A DNA stretch of 42,011 nt, from assembly GCA_013002885.1 (NCBI GenBank), contig JABDLS010000113.1, positions 1 through 42,011 on the forward strand. Direction: 5' to 3'. Both the position numbers and the translations under genes were made by a program. Within the stretch, counting starts at the first letter, position 1, and each line of letters begins with the position of its first letter. Of this stretch, positions 7,682 through 17,175 are shown piece after piece. The notes under the pieces are model-generated. The model had not been told where the DNA came from and searched no databases. It was given only the letters and a program-made list of their open reading frames with translations. This stretch comes from Gemmatimonadota bacterium (GTDB lineage: Bacteria; Gemmatimonadota; Gemmatimonadetes; Longimicrobiales; Gaopeijiaceae).

Positions 7682-9460
7682 ATGACCTACGAACTGGCCC
7701 TCGTTCTCGCACTCGTCGTGGTGACGGTCGTCCTCTTCGTCACCGAGCGGTTTCCCGTGGACGTGGTGGCTCTCCTCGCCCTCGGCATCCTGCTCGTTTC
7801 CGGGATCCTGCCGCCCGACGAGGCCCTGGCCGGCTTCAGCAACGAGGCGGTCATCACCATCGGAGCCATGTTCGTGCTCAGCAGCGGGCTCAACCGCAGT
7901 GGGACGCTCGAAGTCTTCGGCAGGAGATTCCAGGCCCTCGCGAAGAGGACGATTTTCGGGGCGACGTTCGGGCTCATGGTCGTCGTCGGGGTCACGTCGG
8001 CGTTCATCAACAACACGGCCGTGGTGGCCATCCTGCTTCCTGTGGTCGTCGCCGTGTCCCGGGACCTCGACCTCAGCGCGTCCAAGCTTCTGATGCCCCT
8101 GTCGTTCGCCTCCATGTTCGGAGGCGTTTGCACCCTGGTTGGAACGTCAACCAACCTGCTGGTCAGTTCCATCGCCGCCGACCACGGACTCGAGCCTTTC
8201 GGGATGTTCGAGTTCAGCGGCCTCGGGCTGATCTTCTTCGCGGTGGGTACGGCCTACATGCTACTGATCGGCACGCGACTCACCCCCAACCGTCGGAGGC
8301 CCGAGGAGCTCGCCGCGACGTGGCGCATGGAGGAGTACCTTACCGAGCTGGTCCTTTCGGCCGACTCCGACTCGGTGGGCTACACCATCGGTGAAGCCCC
8401 CTTGACCCGTGACTTCGACCTGGACGTGGTCAAGATTCGGCGGCCGGGGCGGGGACCCCTGCCCATCATGGCGGAGATGGTGTTGGAGGCCGGCGACGCC
8501 CTCGTCGTTCGCTGCAACGTCAATCAACTGCGGAGACTTCTGCAGAAGGAAGGGGTCATCATCGAGCCGAGGGCCCGGTGGCGCGAAGCGGATCTCGAGC
8601 CGAGGGAGATGGTGCTCGTGGAAGCGGTCGTTGCACCGAACTCCACCCTGGACGGTGAGACGGTCGTGTCGTCGGAATTCCGGGAGCGACTCGGTGGAAC
8701 GGTGATCGCGATCCGACACAGGGGCGCCCTCATGCGCGAGGACCTGAAGGAGGTGAAGCTGCGCGCCGGCGACGCTCTTCTGGTCGAGACGAGCCAGCGG
8801 CGACTGCCGCAGTTCCGGGCCAGCGACGCCTTCGTCCTGGTGTCGGACCAGCCGATTCAGGAATTCCGGCCTTCCAAGGCGGTACCGGCGCTCGCCATCC
8901 TGTTCTTCGTCGTGGGGAGCGCTGCGCTTGGCCTCCTACCCATCGTCGCATCAGCGACGGCGGGGGCGGTGGCTATGATTCTCGTCGGTTGCTTGACGCC
9001 CGAGGAGGCGTACCGGGCGGTGGACTGGAAGATCATCTTCCTCATCGCAGGCGTCCTTTCCCTGGGAGCGGCGCTGGAGAACAGCGGTGGTGCGGAGCTT
9101 CTTTCCACGCTCCTTTCGCCCGTGGGAACCCGATTCGGCGTCGTCGCCCTCGTTTCCGCGCTCTACCTGGCAACGACGCTGGTGACGAACGCCATGTCCA
9201 ACAATGCGACTGCCGTGCTCCTGGCGCCCATCGCCATCGCGGCGGCGGACGCCCTCGGGGTGGATCCCCGTCCCTTCCTCATGGCCGTCACCTTCGCGGC
9301 CTCGGCCAGCTTCATGACACCCGTGGGATATCAGACGAACACGATGATCTACGGCCCGGGGCAGTACCGGTTCAGCGACTTCCTCAGGGTGGGTGGCCCA
9401 TTGAACGTCATCTTCTGGCTCCTTGCCACCGTGCTCATCCCGGTATTCTGGCCCGTGTGA
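7682..9460 (+). CDS. SLC13 family permease with two RCK_C (TrkA-C) domains
   Basis: This 592-residue anion/carboxylate transporter of the DASS/CitM type moves substrates across the inner membrane, probably driven by Na+ or H+. The N-terminal helices include INNTAVVAILLP and the GTSTNLLV turn; the C-terminal half repeats the pattern with TNAMSNNATAVLLAPIAIA. Between them lie two TrkA-C domains (about residues 215-285 and 310-385), each ending in the typical AGDALVVRC or AGDALLVET. These domains bind ligands in related proteins and may gate transport. The length is usual for the family. Sulfate, dicarboxylates or other anions are possible substrates. The ATG at 7682 has no clear ribosome site upstream. 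Confidence 0.92.
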   Translation: MTYELALVLALVVVTVVLFVTERFPVDVVALLALGILLVSGILPPDEALAGFSNEAVITIGAMFVLSSGLNRSGTLEVFGRRFQALAKRTIFGATFGLMVVVGVTSAFINNTAVVAILLPVVVAVSRDLDLSASKLLMPLSFASMFGGVCTLVGTSTNLLVSSIAADHGLEPFGMFEFSGLGLIFFAVGTAYMLLIGTRLTPNRRRPEELAATWRMEEYLTELVLSADSDSVGYTIGEAPLTRDFDLDVVKIRRPGRGPLPIMAEMVLEAGDALVVRCNVNQLRRLLQKEGVIIEPRARWREADLEPREMVLVEAVVAPNSTLDGETVVSSEFRERLGGTVIAIRHRGALMREDLKEVKLRAGDALLVETSQRRLPQFRASDAFVLVSDQPIQEFRPSKAVPALAILFFVVGSAALGLLPIVASATAGAVAMILVGCLTPEEAYRAVDWKIIFLIAGVLSLGAALENSGGAELLSTLLSPVGTRFGVVALVSALYLATTLVTNAMSNNATAVLLAPIAIAAADALGVDPRPFLMAVTFAASASFMTPVGYQTNTMIYGPGQYRFSDFLRVGGPLNVIFWLLATVLIPVFWPV

Positions 9461-9623
9461 TCTCCAGCCCGCCTGGTCAGGCCGGGGGGGGCGCGTTGCC
9501 CCACCGGGGGAGTCCGTACTACTGGCCCGGATCCCCGCTCGGGCCGTACATTGGCGACCATCGGCACCGTGATCGGGCGGGTCATTCACGCACCTCCCAT
9601 TCGGGCCGGTTCCGGAGGAGCGT

Positions 9624-12086
9624 ATGAGAACATTGGTGGCCGGAGGATTCCTGCTCGGCGCCTGGCTGACGCTGGGGGCCTCGCCCCATGGCGTGGTCAC
9701 GCCCGAGACGGCCGCCCAGCCCGCCCGCGACGCGGTGGTGGCATCTGCCCCCGGGGGGGGCGCTTCCGACGCTTCCGCAGAGGAGCTCCGAGAGGTAATC
9801 GAGCAGTACTGCGTTCGATGCCACAGTGACGCTCGCCTCCGGGGGAACCTCTCCCTGGAGGACTTCGATCCGGCTCGGGCCCACGAGATGGCCCCGACGG
9901 CCGAGAAGATGATCGTGAAGCTTCGGGCGGGGATGATGCCGCCGCCCGGCGTCCGGCGTCCGGAGGGAGACACTCTCACCGCCCTCGCCGAGACCCTCGA
10001 GTCCGTCATCGACGAGGCTGCGGCGGCTGACCCCGACCCGGGGATTCGCCGATTCCAGCGGCTCAACCGCGCCGAGTACGAGCGGGTGATCAACGACCTC
10101 CTCGACCTCGAAATCGACGCCGGCCGGTGGCTTCCCGCTGACACGTATCTTGGTAATTTCGACAACCTGTCCGCAGCCCAGGGGCTCTCGACGACGCTCC
10201 TGGAAGCGTATCTGCGCGCCGCGACGGAGGTGAGCCGGCTGGCAGTGGGCAATCCGGCGGCTCTGCCGGTGTCGGTGAAGTACACCAGTCCCATCGACGT
10301 CTCCCAGCACGCCTGGGACCGGCTGGAGGGCACACCGATAGGAACACGCGGCGGGATGGTGGTGACCCACGACTTCCCGGCGGACGGGGAGTACGTTTTC
10401 TCCGTGGCGACGCTCTTCGGACAGGGCGTCACGGGACAGGATCTGGACGTCTCCATCGACGGTGAGGGTGTGGGACTCATCCGGATTCCCCACAACGGCT
10501 CCAACCGGGTGCCGCTGCAGACCGGGCCCGTCTTCGTGACCGCTGGACAGCACCAGGTGGCTGCCGCCTTCGTCCGGACCATCGACGGCCCCTACGAGGA
10601 CCGATTGAGTCCGTTCGACTGGTCCTTCGTCGGCGGCGAGGACGCCCAGCAGTGGGCCAACTACGGGATCACCGCGTTGCCCCACCTGGCGGACCTCATG
10701 ATCACGGGACCCCACGATCCCGTGGGCGTGTCGGAGTCAGCCAGTCGCGCGCGGATCTTCACCTGCCGGCCTGCCTCGCCGTCCGAAAAGCGACCGTGCG
10801 CCGAGTCCATCGTCCGCCGCCTTGCCACGCAGGCGTACAGACGGCCAGTGACCGACGCCGATCTGCTCGGGCCCATGCGGTTCTACGACGAGGGGGCCGC
10901 CGAGGGCGGCTTCGAGATCGGCGTACGCACGGCGCTCCAGTCCATCCTCGCCAACCCGCAGTTCCTCTTCCGTCTGGAAGAACAGCCTGAAGGTGTGGCG
11001 CCCGGGGAGTCGTATCGCCTCAGCGCGGTCGATCTGGCTTCCAGGCTCTCGTTCTTCCTCTGGGGCACGGTACCGGACGCGGAGCTCCTCGCCGCGGCGG
11101 AGAGCGGTAGCCTCACCGACGTCGACGTGCTGGAGGAGCAGGTGGAGCGGATGCTGCTCGACCCTCGCGCCGAGGCCCTGGCGACGAGGTTCGCGTCCCA
11201 ATGGCTACGGCTACAGGACGCGGTGAAGAACCAGCCAGAGCCGTTTCTGTATCCGGATTTCAATGGCCAGCTCCGCGACGACATGGTGCGTGAGACCCAG
11301 CTCTTCTTCCAGCACCTGGTTCGGGAGGACCGGAGTCTCCTCGAGCTCTACGATGCCGACTATACCTTTCTCAACCAGCGTCTCGCCCGTCACTACGGGA
11401 TCGCGGGAGTCGTCGGCGACGAATTCCGGAGGGTGGAGTACCCGGACGATACCAGGAGAGGGATCCTCGGACACGGAAGCGTGCTTCTCCTCACGTCCAT
11501 GTCCCAGCGGACCTCGCCCGTGTTGCGCGGAAAGTGGGTGATGGAGGTACTCATGGGGGCTCCGCCACCGCCGCCGCCCCCCAACGTGCCCAACTTCGAG
11601 GAGACGGCTACGGCGTCGGAGGGGCGCAGACTCACCACCCGCGAGCGGATGGAGATCCACCGCGCCAACCCCACATGCAACGCTTGCCACCGCTTGATGG
11701 ACCCCATCGGGCTGGCCCTCGACAACTTCGACGTCACCGGTCAGTGGCGGATCCGGGAACAGGGCATGCCCCTCGACACCCGCGGGACGTACTACGACGG
11801 CACGCCCATCGGCGTGCCCGCGGACCTTACCGAGGTGCTACTGGACCGCCCGATCCCCCTCGTGCGCAATTTCACGGCGAACATGCTCGCGTACGCCATG
11901 GGACGGAGGGTCGAGTACTTCGACCAGCCGTCCATTCGGGATATCGCCGAGGCGGCGAGGGGCGCCGACTACCGGATGAGCTCGTTCATCATGGGCGTCG
12001 TGAACAGCGACCCCTTCCAGATGATGCGGGCGCAGGATACGGACGAAACGTTGGACCACGACCTAGAACCGGACCCCACGGAGTAG
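9624..12086 (+). CDS. DUF1592-type cytochrome c-like protein
   Basis: This 820-residue exported protein belongs to a family abundant in Planctomycetota, Acidobacteriota and relatives. After a signal peptide comes a cytochrome-like segment with haem motif C63-V-R-C-H67. The usual DUF chain then follows: DUF1587 (about 133-200, starting RFQRLNRAEYERVINDLLDL), DUF1595 (about 370-450), DUF1592 (about 460-590), DUF1588 (about 610-710) and DUF1585 (about 740-810). DUF1588 contains a second CxxCH, C685-N-A-C-H689, plus a proline run (GAPPPPPPPNVPNF). The function is unknown; a periplasmic redox role is inferred from the two haem motifs. The start is supported by GGAGGAG just upstream. The next gene, a DUF1552 protein, follows after 7 bases, a well-known pairing. 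Confidence 0.93.
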   Translation: MRTLVAGGFLLGAWLTLGASPHGVVTPETAAQPARDAVVASAPGGGASDASAEELREVIEQYCVRCHSDARLRGNLSLEDFDPARAHEMAPTAEKMIVKLRAGMMPPPGVRRPEGDTLTALAETLESVIDEAAAADPDPGIRRFQRLNRAEYERVINDLLDLEIDAGRWLPADTYLGNFDNLSAAQGLSTTLLEAYLRAATEVSRLAVGNPAALPVSVKYTSPIDVSQHAWDRLEGTPIGTRGGMVVTHDFPADGEYVFSVATLFGQGVTGQDLDVSIDGEGVGLIRIPHNGSNRVPLQTGPVFVTAGQHQVAAAFVRTIDGPYEDRLSPFDWSFVGGEDAQQWANYGITALPHLADLMITGPHDPVGVSESASRARIFTCRPASPSEKRPCAESIVRRLATQAYRRPVTDADLLGPMRFYDEGAAEGGFEIGVRTALQSILANPQFLFRLEEQPEGVAPGESYRLSAVDLASRLSFFLWGTVPDAELLAAAESGSLTDVDVLEEQVERMLLDPRAEALATRFASQWLRLQDAVKNQPEPFLYPDFNGQLRDDMVRETQLFFQHLVREDRSLLELYDADYTFLNQRLARHYGIAGVVGDEFRRVEYPDDTRRGILGHGSVLLLTSMSQRTSPVLRGKWVMEVLMGAPPPPPPPNVPNFEETATASEGRRLTTRERMEIHRANPTCNACHRLMDPIGLALDNFDVTGQWRIREQGMPLDTRGTYYDGTPIGVPADLTEVLLDRPIPLVRNFTANMLAYAMGRRVEYFDQPSIRDIAEAARGADYRMSSFIMGVVNSDPFQMMRAQDTDETLDHDLEPDPTE

Positions 12087-12093
12087 AGGCCTT

Positions 12094-13518
12094 ATGGAGT
12101 TCATCACAGGGAAACACATCTCACGTCGCAGCTTCGTGCAGGGAATGGGTACCACCGTGGCCCTTCCGTTCCTCGACGCCATGGTTCCCGCCGGCCGGTC
12201 GTGGAGTGATCCCATGCGCGACACCACCGCTACGCGACTCATCTGCATCGAGGAGTCCATGGGGTGCGCCGGCGGCAGCGACTGGGGTGATGCTCGCCAC
12301 CTCTTCGCGCCGGAGCGGATTGGTCGTGACTTCGAGATCGGTCCTGACAGTCAACTCGCCGGTCTCGCCGACTTCCGCGACTATCTGACCATCATCAGCA
12401 ACACCGATGTACGGATGGCCGAGCCGTACCGTGCCGAAGAAATCGGCGGCGACCACGACCGCTCCACGGCGGTCTTTCTCACCCAGGCCCACCCGAAACA
12501 GACTCAGGGCTCGGACATCTATCTGGGGACGTCGCTAGATCAGATCCACGCTCGCCGGTTCGGCCGTGATACGGCTCTGCCGTCGCTGGAGTTGTGCACC
12601 GAGTCCATCGACCGCGGGGGTGGGTGTGCGTACAACTACCACTGCGCCTACACCACTTCGCTGGCGTGGGCGTCGCCGAACCAGCCTCTTCCGGCCATCC
12701 GCGAGCCGCGGGCCGTCTTCGAGCGACTGTTCGGGGCCGGGGACTCTGCTGCCGATCGGGAGCTCCGCCGGCGCACGAACAAGAGCATGCTCGACTGGAT
12801 CGTGGGCGAGGTGGCCCGACTCAAGAGTTCCCTGGGAGCTACCGACCGTCGGGCCATGGACGAGTATCTCCAGCAGGTCCGGGAGCTGGAACGCCGCATC
12901 GAGTTGGTCGAAACCCGGAACACGAGTGGGGAAGAGCGGCAGATGCCCGAGGCCCCCTCGGGGATCCCCGATTCATGGGAAGAGCACATGGAGCTCATGT
13001 TCGACCTCCAGGTCCTGGCCCTCCAGACCGACATGACCCGGGTGATCACCTTCAAGACGGGCTTCGATCAATCCAACCGGACCTTCCCCGGCAGTGGGAC
13101 GAACAAGTCCCACCATGGAGCGTCGCACCACGGCAATGTCCCGACGGACATCATGGACTTCAACAAGATCAATACCTACCGGACGGCGAGGCTCGCGTAC
13201 CTCCTCCACAGGTTGAGTACCACGACGGAGGGCGACGCCTCGCTTCTCGACAAGACCGCTGTGGTGTGGGGATCGCCCATGGGCGATCCGAATCTGCACA
13301 ACCATCGTCGCTGCCCGCTCATTCTCATGGGCAAAGCGAACGGCGCCCTCGAGGGCGGCATGCACTTGCGGGCACCGAAGGGGACGCCCATGGCCAACGT
13401 CTTCGTGAGTCTCATGCAGGGGATCGGCCATGACGTGACCAGCTTCGGCGACAGCACCGGAGCATTTCCGCTGACGCTCCCGAAGAACTTCTCCGGCGTC
13501 AAAGGGCAGGACGCGTGA
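12094..13518 (+). CDS. DUF1552 domain protein, Tat-exported
   Basis: This 474-residue protein is the usual partner of DUF1592 cytochromes. Its N-terminus has a twin-arginine signal (HISRRSFVQGMGTTVALPFL), so it is probably folded in the cytoplasm and exported by Tat. The body has the DUF1552 pattern: NTDVRMAEPYRAEEIGGDHDRS, FLTQAHPKQTQGSDIYLGTS, the helix RELERRIELVETRN, and a C-terminal LDKTAVVWGSPMGDPNLHNHRRCPLIL that recalls alkaline-phosphatase-like or sulfatase-like folds (DUF1501 relatives). Metal binding by its many Asp and His residues is plausible but not shown. AGAGG precedes the ATG. Its last bases overlap a possible GTG start of the ankyrin gene. Confidence 0.92.
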   Translation: MEFITGKHISRRSFVQGMGTTVALPFLDAMVPAGRSWSDPMRDTTATRLICIEESMGCAGGSDWGDARHLFAPERIGRDFEIGPDSQLAGLADFRDYLTIISNTDVRMAEPYRAEEIGGDHDRSTAVFLTQAHPKQTQGSDIYLGTSLDQIHARRFGRDTALPSLELCTESIDRGGGCAYNYHCAYTTSLAWASPNQPLPAIREPRAVFERLFGAGDSAADRELRRRTNKSMLDWIVGEVARLKSSLGATDRRAMDEYLQQVRELERRIELVETRNTSGEERQMPEAPSGIPDSWEEHMELMFDLQVLALQTDMTRVITFKTGFDQSNRTFPGSGTNKSHHGASHHGNVPTDIMDFNKINTYRTARLAYLLHRLSTTTEGDASLLDKTAVVWGSPMGDPNLHNHRRCPLILMGKANGALEGGMHLRAPKGTPMANVFVSLMQGIGHDVTSFGDSTGAFPLTLPKNFSGVKGQDA

Positions 13519-13568
13519 GGGCTGACACGCGCTGCCCTGGCCCGGCAGGGTGGGGATGGACGAGGCGT

Positions 13569-15572
13569 ATGATGAGGGCCTGGTTGAGCCTCGCGGCGAT
13601 CCTCGTCGTCTTCACTCTGCCGTGGCCGACGGGGGCTGAGGCCGCCTCGCTTGGGGAGGATGGCGTCGGGTCGGTCTACGACGACGATCTCATCGAGGCG
13701 GCCCGTGACGGTGATGTCCACGCGGTGCGCGAGCTTCTCGCCGGTGGCGCAAACCCTGACGCGACGTCAGGAGATGGCATGACGGCGCTCCACTGGGCGG
13801 CGGAGCGGAACCAACCAGGTGTCGCCGCCGTCCTCCTCGATGCGGGCGCGACGGTGGACCCGGGTACCCGCATCGGCGGCTATACGCCGCTGCACCTCGC
13901 CAGCCGACGCGGCCATGTCGAAATGGTGCGGGCCCTTCTCGAAGCGGGCGCAGATGTCCGCGCAACGACGACGAACAGTGGTGTCACGGCGTTGCACCTC
14001 GCCGCCGCCGCGGTGCACGGCACTGCCTCGGTGAAGTCCCTGCTGAGGGCCGGCGCAGAACCGAATGTCGTCGAGGCGACCTTCGGTCAGACGCCGCTCA
14101 TGTTCGCATCCGGTGCCGACCGGGCCGAGTCCGTCAGGGCCCTTCTGGCAGCAGGCGCCGACCCGTCGATGGCGACGAAGGTCGTCGATGTCCTGCAGCA
14201 CGTCATCGCCGACGACGGAGCTTCGCGCGTCCTGAACGACGCGCTGAACGAGTTGAGGAAGGCCGACGGGGGAGGCCCCGATTGGGAGCCGAGTGCGGCC
14301 CAGGCCAGGCAGGCGGTGGAGACTCAAAGGGCGTACCTGGCGTCCGGGGAGGCCTACCGCGAATACGACCCCGACGAACTCATCAGCCATCGCCCCGACT
14401 ACCCGGGTGGGCCCGACGTCGCCCGGCGTCCGTACCGGGAGACCTTGGTGGGCTTCACCGGTGGCATGACGGCGCTCCTGCACGCGGCTCGCGAGGGTCA
14501 CATCGAGGCTGCCATGGCGTTGCTCGACGGCGGTGCCGACATCGATCAGCCGAGCGCCGACAACACCAGCCCTCTGCTCATCGCAACGCTGAACGGCCAG
14601 TTCGATCTCGCTCTCCGTCTCACCGAGCGCGGGGCGGATCCGGACCTCGCCGCCTCCACCGACGGTGCCACGCCCCTGTTCGCGGTCCTCAATACCCACT
14701 GGGCACCCAAGTCGAACTACCCTCAGCCCCGGGCTCAGGACAACCAGCGTGCCGAGTACATGGAGGTCCTTGAGGCCATCCTCGCCGCTGGGGCTGATCC
14801 GAATCCGCGACTCAATACCCATCTATGGTACTGGGAGTATGGCCTTACCAAGATCGGCACCGACCTGCGGGGTGCGACGCCGTTCTGGCGGGCCGCCTAT
14901 GCTCAGGACGTGGGGGCCATGAAGCTCCTGGTGGCCCACGGGGCCGACCCGGACATTCCCACCATGTGGCCCGAGCCGGGGATGCGGGAGCGGCGTCAGC
15001 AGGACGGTCGGCAGCAGGAAGACTCGCGGCTGCCCACCATACCCACCGGAGCCTTCAACGCATACCCCCTGCACGTGGCGGCCGGCGGTGGCTACACGGG
15101 GCTGGGGGCCTTCAGCGTTCGCAACGTGCCGAACGCCTTCATCCCTTCGGTGAAGTACCTCATCGAGGACCTCGGAGCCGACGTGGATCTCCGGGATTCT
15201 TGGGGCTATACGGCGCTTCACTACGCCGCGGCACGTGGCGACAACGACCTCATCCGCTACCTGGTCTCCCAGGGTGCCGACGTGACCGTCATCAGCCGGT
15301 TGGGTCAGTCGACGGCGGATCTCGCCCGAGGTGGGCGGTCCGGCTTCTTCACCCGGGTGGCCTATCCCGAGACCGTGGCGCTGCTCCAGAGTCTGGGATC
15401 GTCGCTCGAGTGCTTGCATACCCACTTCCTCGATACCGGCGACTCGTGTCCTCTGGCGGGTGTGGACGACCCCTGGGCCCCCCGAACGGAGGAAGAGGAG
15501 GACCGGAGCGGCCAGGCGGGACGTGACGACGCCAGGCGCGAGAATCCGGGGGAGGAACTGCTTGGCCGGTGA
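13569..15572 (+). CDS. Secreted ankyrin-repeat protein
   Basis: This 667-residue protein has a signal peptide (MMRAWLSLAAILVVFTLPWP) and then about ten ankyrin repeats with the TPLHLA/GADP pattern. They are grouped as an N-terminal block (about 40-220), a middle block (about 300-480) and a C-terminal block (about 510-620). It ends in an acidic and arginine-rich tail (RTEEEEDRSGQAGRDDARR). Ankyrin arrays mediate protein contacts; here they would lie in the periplasm or on the cell surface. A GTG at 13515 overlaps the DUF1552 stop and would add 18 residues, but the signal peptide and GACGAGG favour 13569 or 13572. Its end overlaps the transporter start by 11 bases, which indicates translational coupling. 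Ankyrin genes next to DUF1592/DUF1552 pairs recur in related phyla. Confidence 0.9.
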   Translation: MMRAWLSLAAILVVFTLPWPTGAEAASLGEDGVGSVYDDDLIEAARDGDVHAVRELLAGGANPDATSGDGMTALHWAAERNQPGVAAVLLDAGATVDPGTRIGGYTPLHLASRRGHVEMVRALLEAGADVRATTTNSGVTALHLAAAAVHGTASVKSLLRAGAEPNVVEATFGQTPLMFASGADRAESVRALLAAGADPSMATKVVDVLQHVIADDGASRVLNDALNELRKADGGGPDWEPSAAQARQAVETQRAYLASGEAYREYDPDELISHRPDYPGGPDVARRPYRETLVGFTGGMTALLHAAREGHIEAAMALLDGGADIDQPSADNTSPLLIATLNGQFDLALRLTERGADPDLAASTDGATPLFAVLNTHWAPKSNYPQPRAQDNQRAEYMEVLEAILAAGADPNPRLNTHLWYWEYGLTKIGTDLRGATPFWRAAYAQDVGAMKLLVAHGADPDIPTMWPEPGMRERRQQDGRQQEDSRLPTIPTGAFNAYPLHVAAGGGYTGLGAFSVRNVPNAFIPSVKYLIEDLGADVDLRDSWGYTALHYAAARGDNDLIRYLVSQGADVTVISRLGQSTADLARGGRSGFFTRVAYPETVALLQSLGSSLECLHTHFLDTGDSCPLAGVDDPWAPRTEEEEDRSGQAGRDDARRENPGEELLGR

Positions 15573-17049
15573 GGCGACGGGCCCCGCGACCGGCGGTGTG
15601 GGGCCCGAGCCTGAGCTGACACCGGTCCAGAAGTTCGGGGAGGCCATCGCAGATCGTGTCGAGCGATGGATGCCCAGCCCGTTCCTCTTCGCCATCATCC
15701 TGACCTACGTAGCCGCTCTCGCCGCGTTCGTCACCGAGGGCTCGAGTCCTACCGAGATCGCTCTCGCCTGGTACGATGGCTTCTGGAACCTCCTCCAGTT
15801 CGCCATGCAAATGGTCATCATCCTGGTGACGGGCTTCGTCGTGGCGTACCACCCTCGCGTACGGGCAGGCATCGTCCGGCTGGTCCAGATTCCGAGGAGT
15901 GGGCGCCAAGCCGTAGTCCTGGTGGGCGTGGGCTCGATGCTGGTGGGATGGATCTCTTGGGGCCTCGGCCTGATTTTCGGGGCCATACTGGCTCGGGAAA
16001 TGGGAAAGGTGGCCGCCCGCAGCGGTTTGGCCGTCCATTATCCGCTCCTCGCGGTGGCGGGCTACATGGGTATGAGCCTTACCTGGGGCTGGGGTCTTTC
16101 CAGCTCCGCCGGCCTTCTCCAGGCCACCGACGGCAACGTCTTCATGCAGCAGGGGATCGTCGATCGGGTGATTCCGGCGACGGAGTGGGTCTTCCACCCA
16201 TATCCTCTGACGCTGACCGTGTTGGCCCTTTTGTACGGCTCCCTGATGCTCTGGCTCCTCCAGCCGCCTGATGAGAACTGCCGGGGTATCCGTCGCTACG
16301 TGTCGGGAATCGACGACGAGTTCGCGGCGGAGGACGCGGGGGCCGACAGCACAGCGGAGGGAGTCACCGCATCGGAAGGGGTCACCGCCTCCGAGGGCGG
16401 GGTGAGCGGCGCGAGCCTGACACCGGCGGACCGGATCGACAACAGCCGGATTCTCGGCGGCGTCCTTGCCGTGACCGGAATCGTTCTCTTCCTGAGAGCC
16501 TTCGTCACGCAGGGGCTCGGTGCGTTGAACCTCAACGTCTTCAACTTCGGCTTTCTCATGATCGGGATGGTGCTCTACGCGAGCCCCGGCCGCTATCAGC
16601 GGGAGTTCAATGAAGCCGTGAAGGGGAGCGCGGGTGTCATCCTCCAGTTCCCGTTCTACGCAGGCATAATCGGCATCATGGTGGGAACGGGCCTCGTCGA
16701 CACCATGACCGAGGCGCTCCTGTCCATCGCCACCCAGGAGACCTTCGCCGTCACCGCGTGGCTCACCGGAGGTGTTCTCAACGTATTCGTGCCGTCGGCG
16801 GGAGGGGAGTGGGCCATCGTCGGTGGGCCGATGATGTTGGCTGGTTCGGAACTGGGAATCCCCCATGGGCAGACCATCGCGGCTTACGCCGTGGGCGATG
16901 CCCACACGAACCTGTTCAATCCCTTTTGGGCGATTCCCCTGCTCGCCATCACCGGGCTGCGGGCCCGGGACATGTTCGGCTACGGGATCACCATGATGAT
17001 CTTGCTGGTGCCCTTTCTTGCCCTGGCGCTCTACTTCCTGCCGTACTAG
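15562..17049 (+). CDS. atoE: Short-chain fatty acid transporter (AtoE family)
   Basis: This 495-residue membrane protein resembles E. coli AtoE along its whole length. It opens with RVERWMPSPFLFAIILTY and continues with WYDGFWNLLQFAMQMVIILVTG, LTWGWGLSSSAGLLQAT and VILQFPFYAGIIGIMVG. It then has FVPSAGGEWAIVGGPMMLAG and the closing helix region FWAIPLLAITGLRARDMFGYG. It should take up short-chain fatty acids or similar organic acids at the inner membrane. The TTG start at 15562 is chosen because GGGGGAGG lies 6 bases upstream and the protein then begins just before the conserved region. A hydrophilic central loop holds a small tandem repeat (VTASEG twice) that is absent from AtoE. It is the last gene of the DUF1592 operon. 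Confidence 0.92.
   Translation: MAGEATGPATGGVGPEPELTPVQKFGEAIADRVERWMPSPFLFAIILTYVAALAAFVTEGSSPTEIALAWYDGFWNLLQFAMQMVIILVTGFVVAYHPRVRAGIVRLVQIPRSGRQAVVLVGVGSMLVGWISWGLGLIFGAILAREMGKVAARSGLAVHYPLLAVAGYMGMSLTWGWGLSSSAGLLQATDGNVFMQQGIVDRVIPATEWVFHPYPLTLTVLALLYGSLMLWLLQPPDENCRGIRRYVSGIDDEFAAEDAGADSTAEGVTASEGVTASEGGVSGASLTPADRIDNSRILGGVLAVTGIVLFLRAFVTQGLGALNLNVFNFGFLMIGMVLYASPGRYQREFNEAVKGSAGVILQFPFYAGIIGIMVGTGLVDTMTEALLSIATQETFAVTAWLTGGVLNVFVPSAGGEWAIVGGPMMLAGSELGIPHGQTIAAYAVGDAHTNLFNPFWAIPLLAITGLRARDMFGYGITMMILLVPFLALALYFLPY
16363..16398 (+). repeat. Tandem 18-bp repeat inside the AtoE-like gene
   Basis: Two adjacent 18-base units (16363-16380 and 16381-16398) encode VTASEG twice, with four base differences. 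They lie in the loop between the two transporter halves. This looks like a recent in-frame duplication in a tolerant linker. Confidence 0.6.
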
Positions 17050-17136
17050 GGGAGCACTACAGGGCTGCGGTCGTACTGTCCTACTCTCCCTCGGAGCCCT
17101 GAGCGCTTAGGCCGGCCGCGGCCGCGAGCAGGAAGG

Positions 17137-17162
17137 CCGGACTCCCACCCATGGGAGCCCGG
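17137..17162 (+). terminator. Hairpin terminator-like, end of the DUF1592 operon
   Basis: CCGG-a-CTCCCA, loop ccca, TGGGAG-c-CCGG makes a 10-bp stem with one A/C mismatch. It lies between the convergent AtoE-like gene and the unknown minus-strand gene. There is no T-run after it, so it would be Rho-assisted at best; it could also serve the minus-strand gene. Confidence 0.4.
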
Positions 17163-17175
17163 TCGACCTTCGGGC

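Noticed and set aside
8951..10582. A 543-codon minus-strand frame over the SLC13 and DUF1592 genes
   Set aside because: It spans the end of one good gene and the start of another, is Ser/Arg-rich without domains, and has no ribosome site.
15349..16905. A 518-codon minus-strand frame opposite the AtoE-like transporter
   Set aside because: Antisense to a clear membrane transporter; the product is His/Glu/Arg-rich low complexity.
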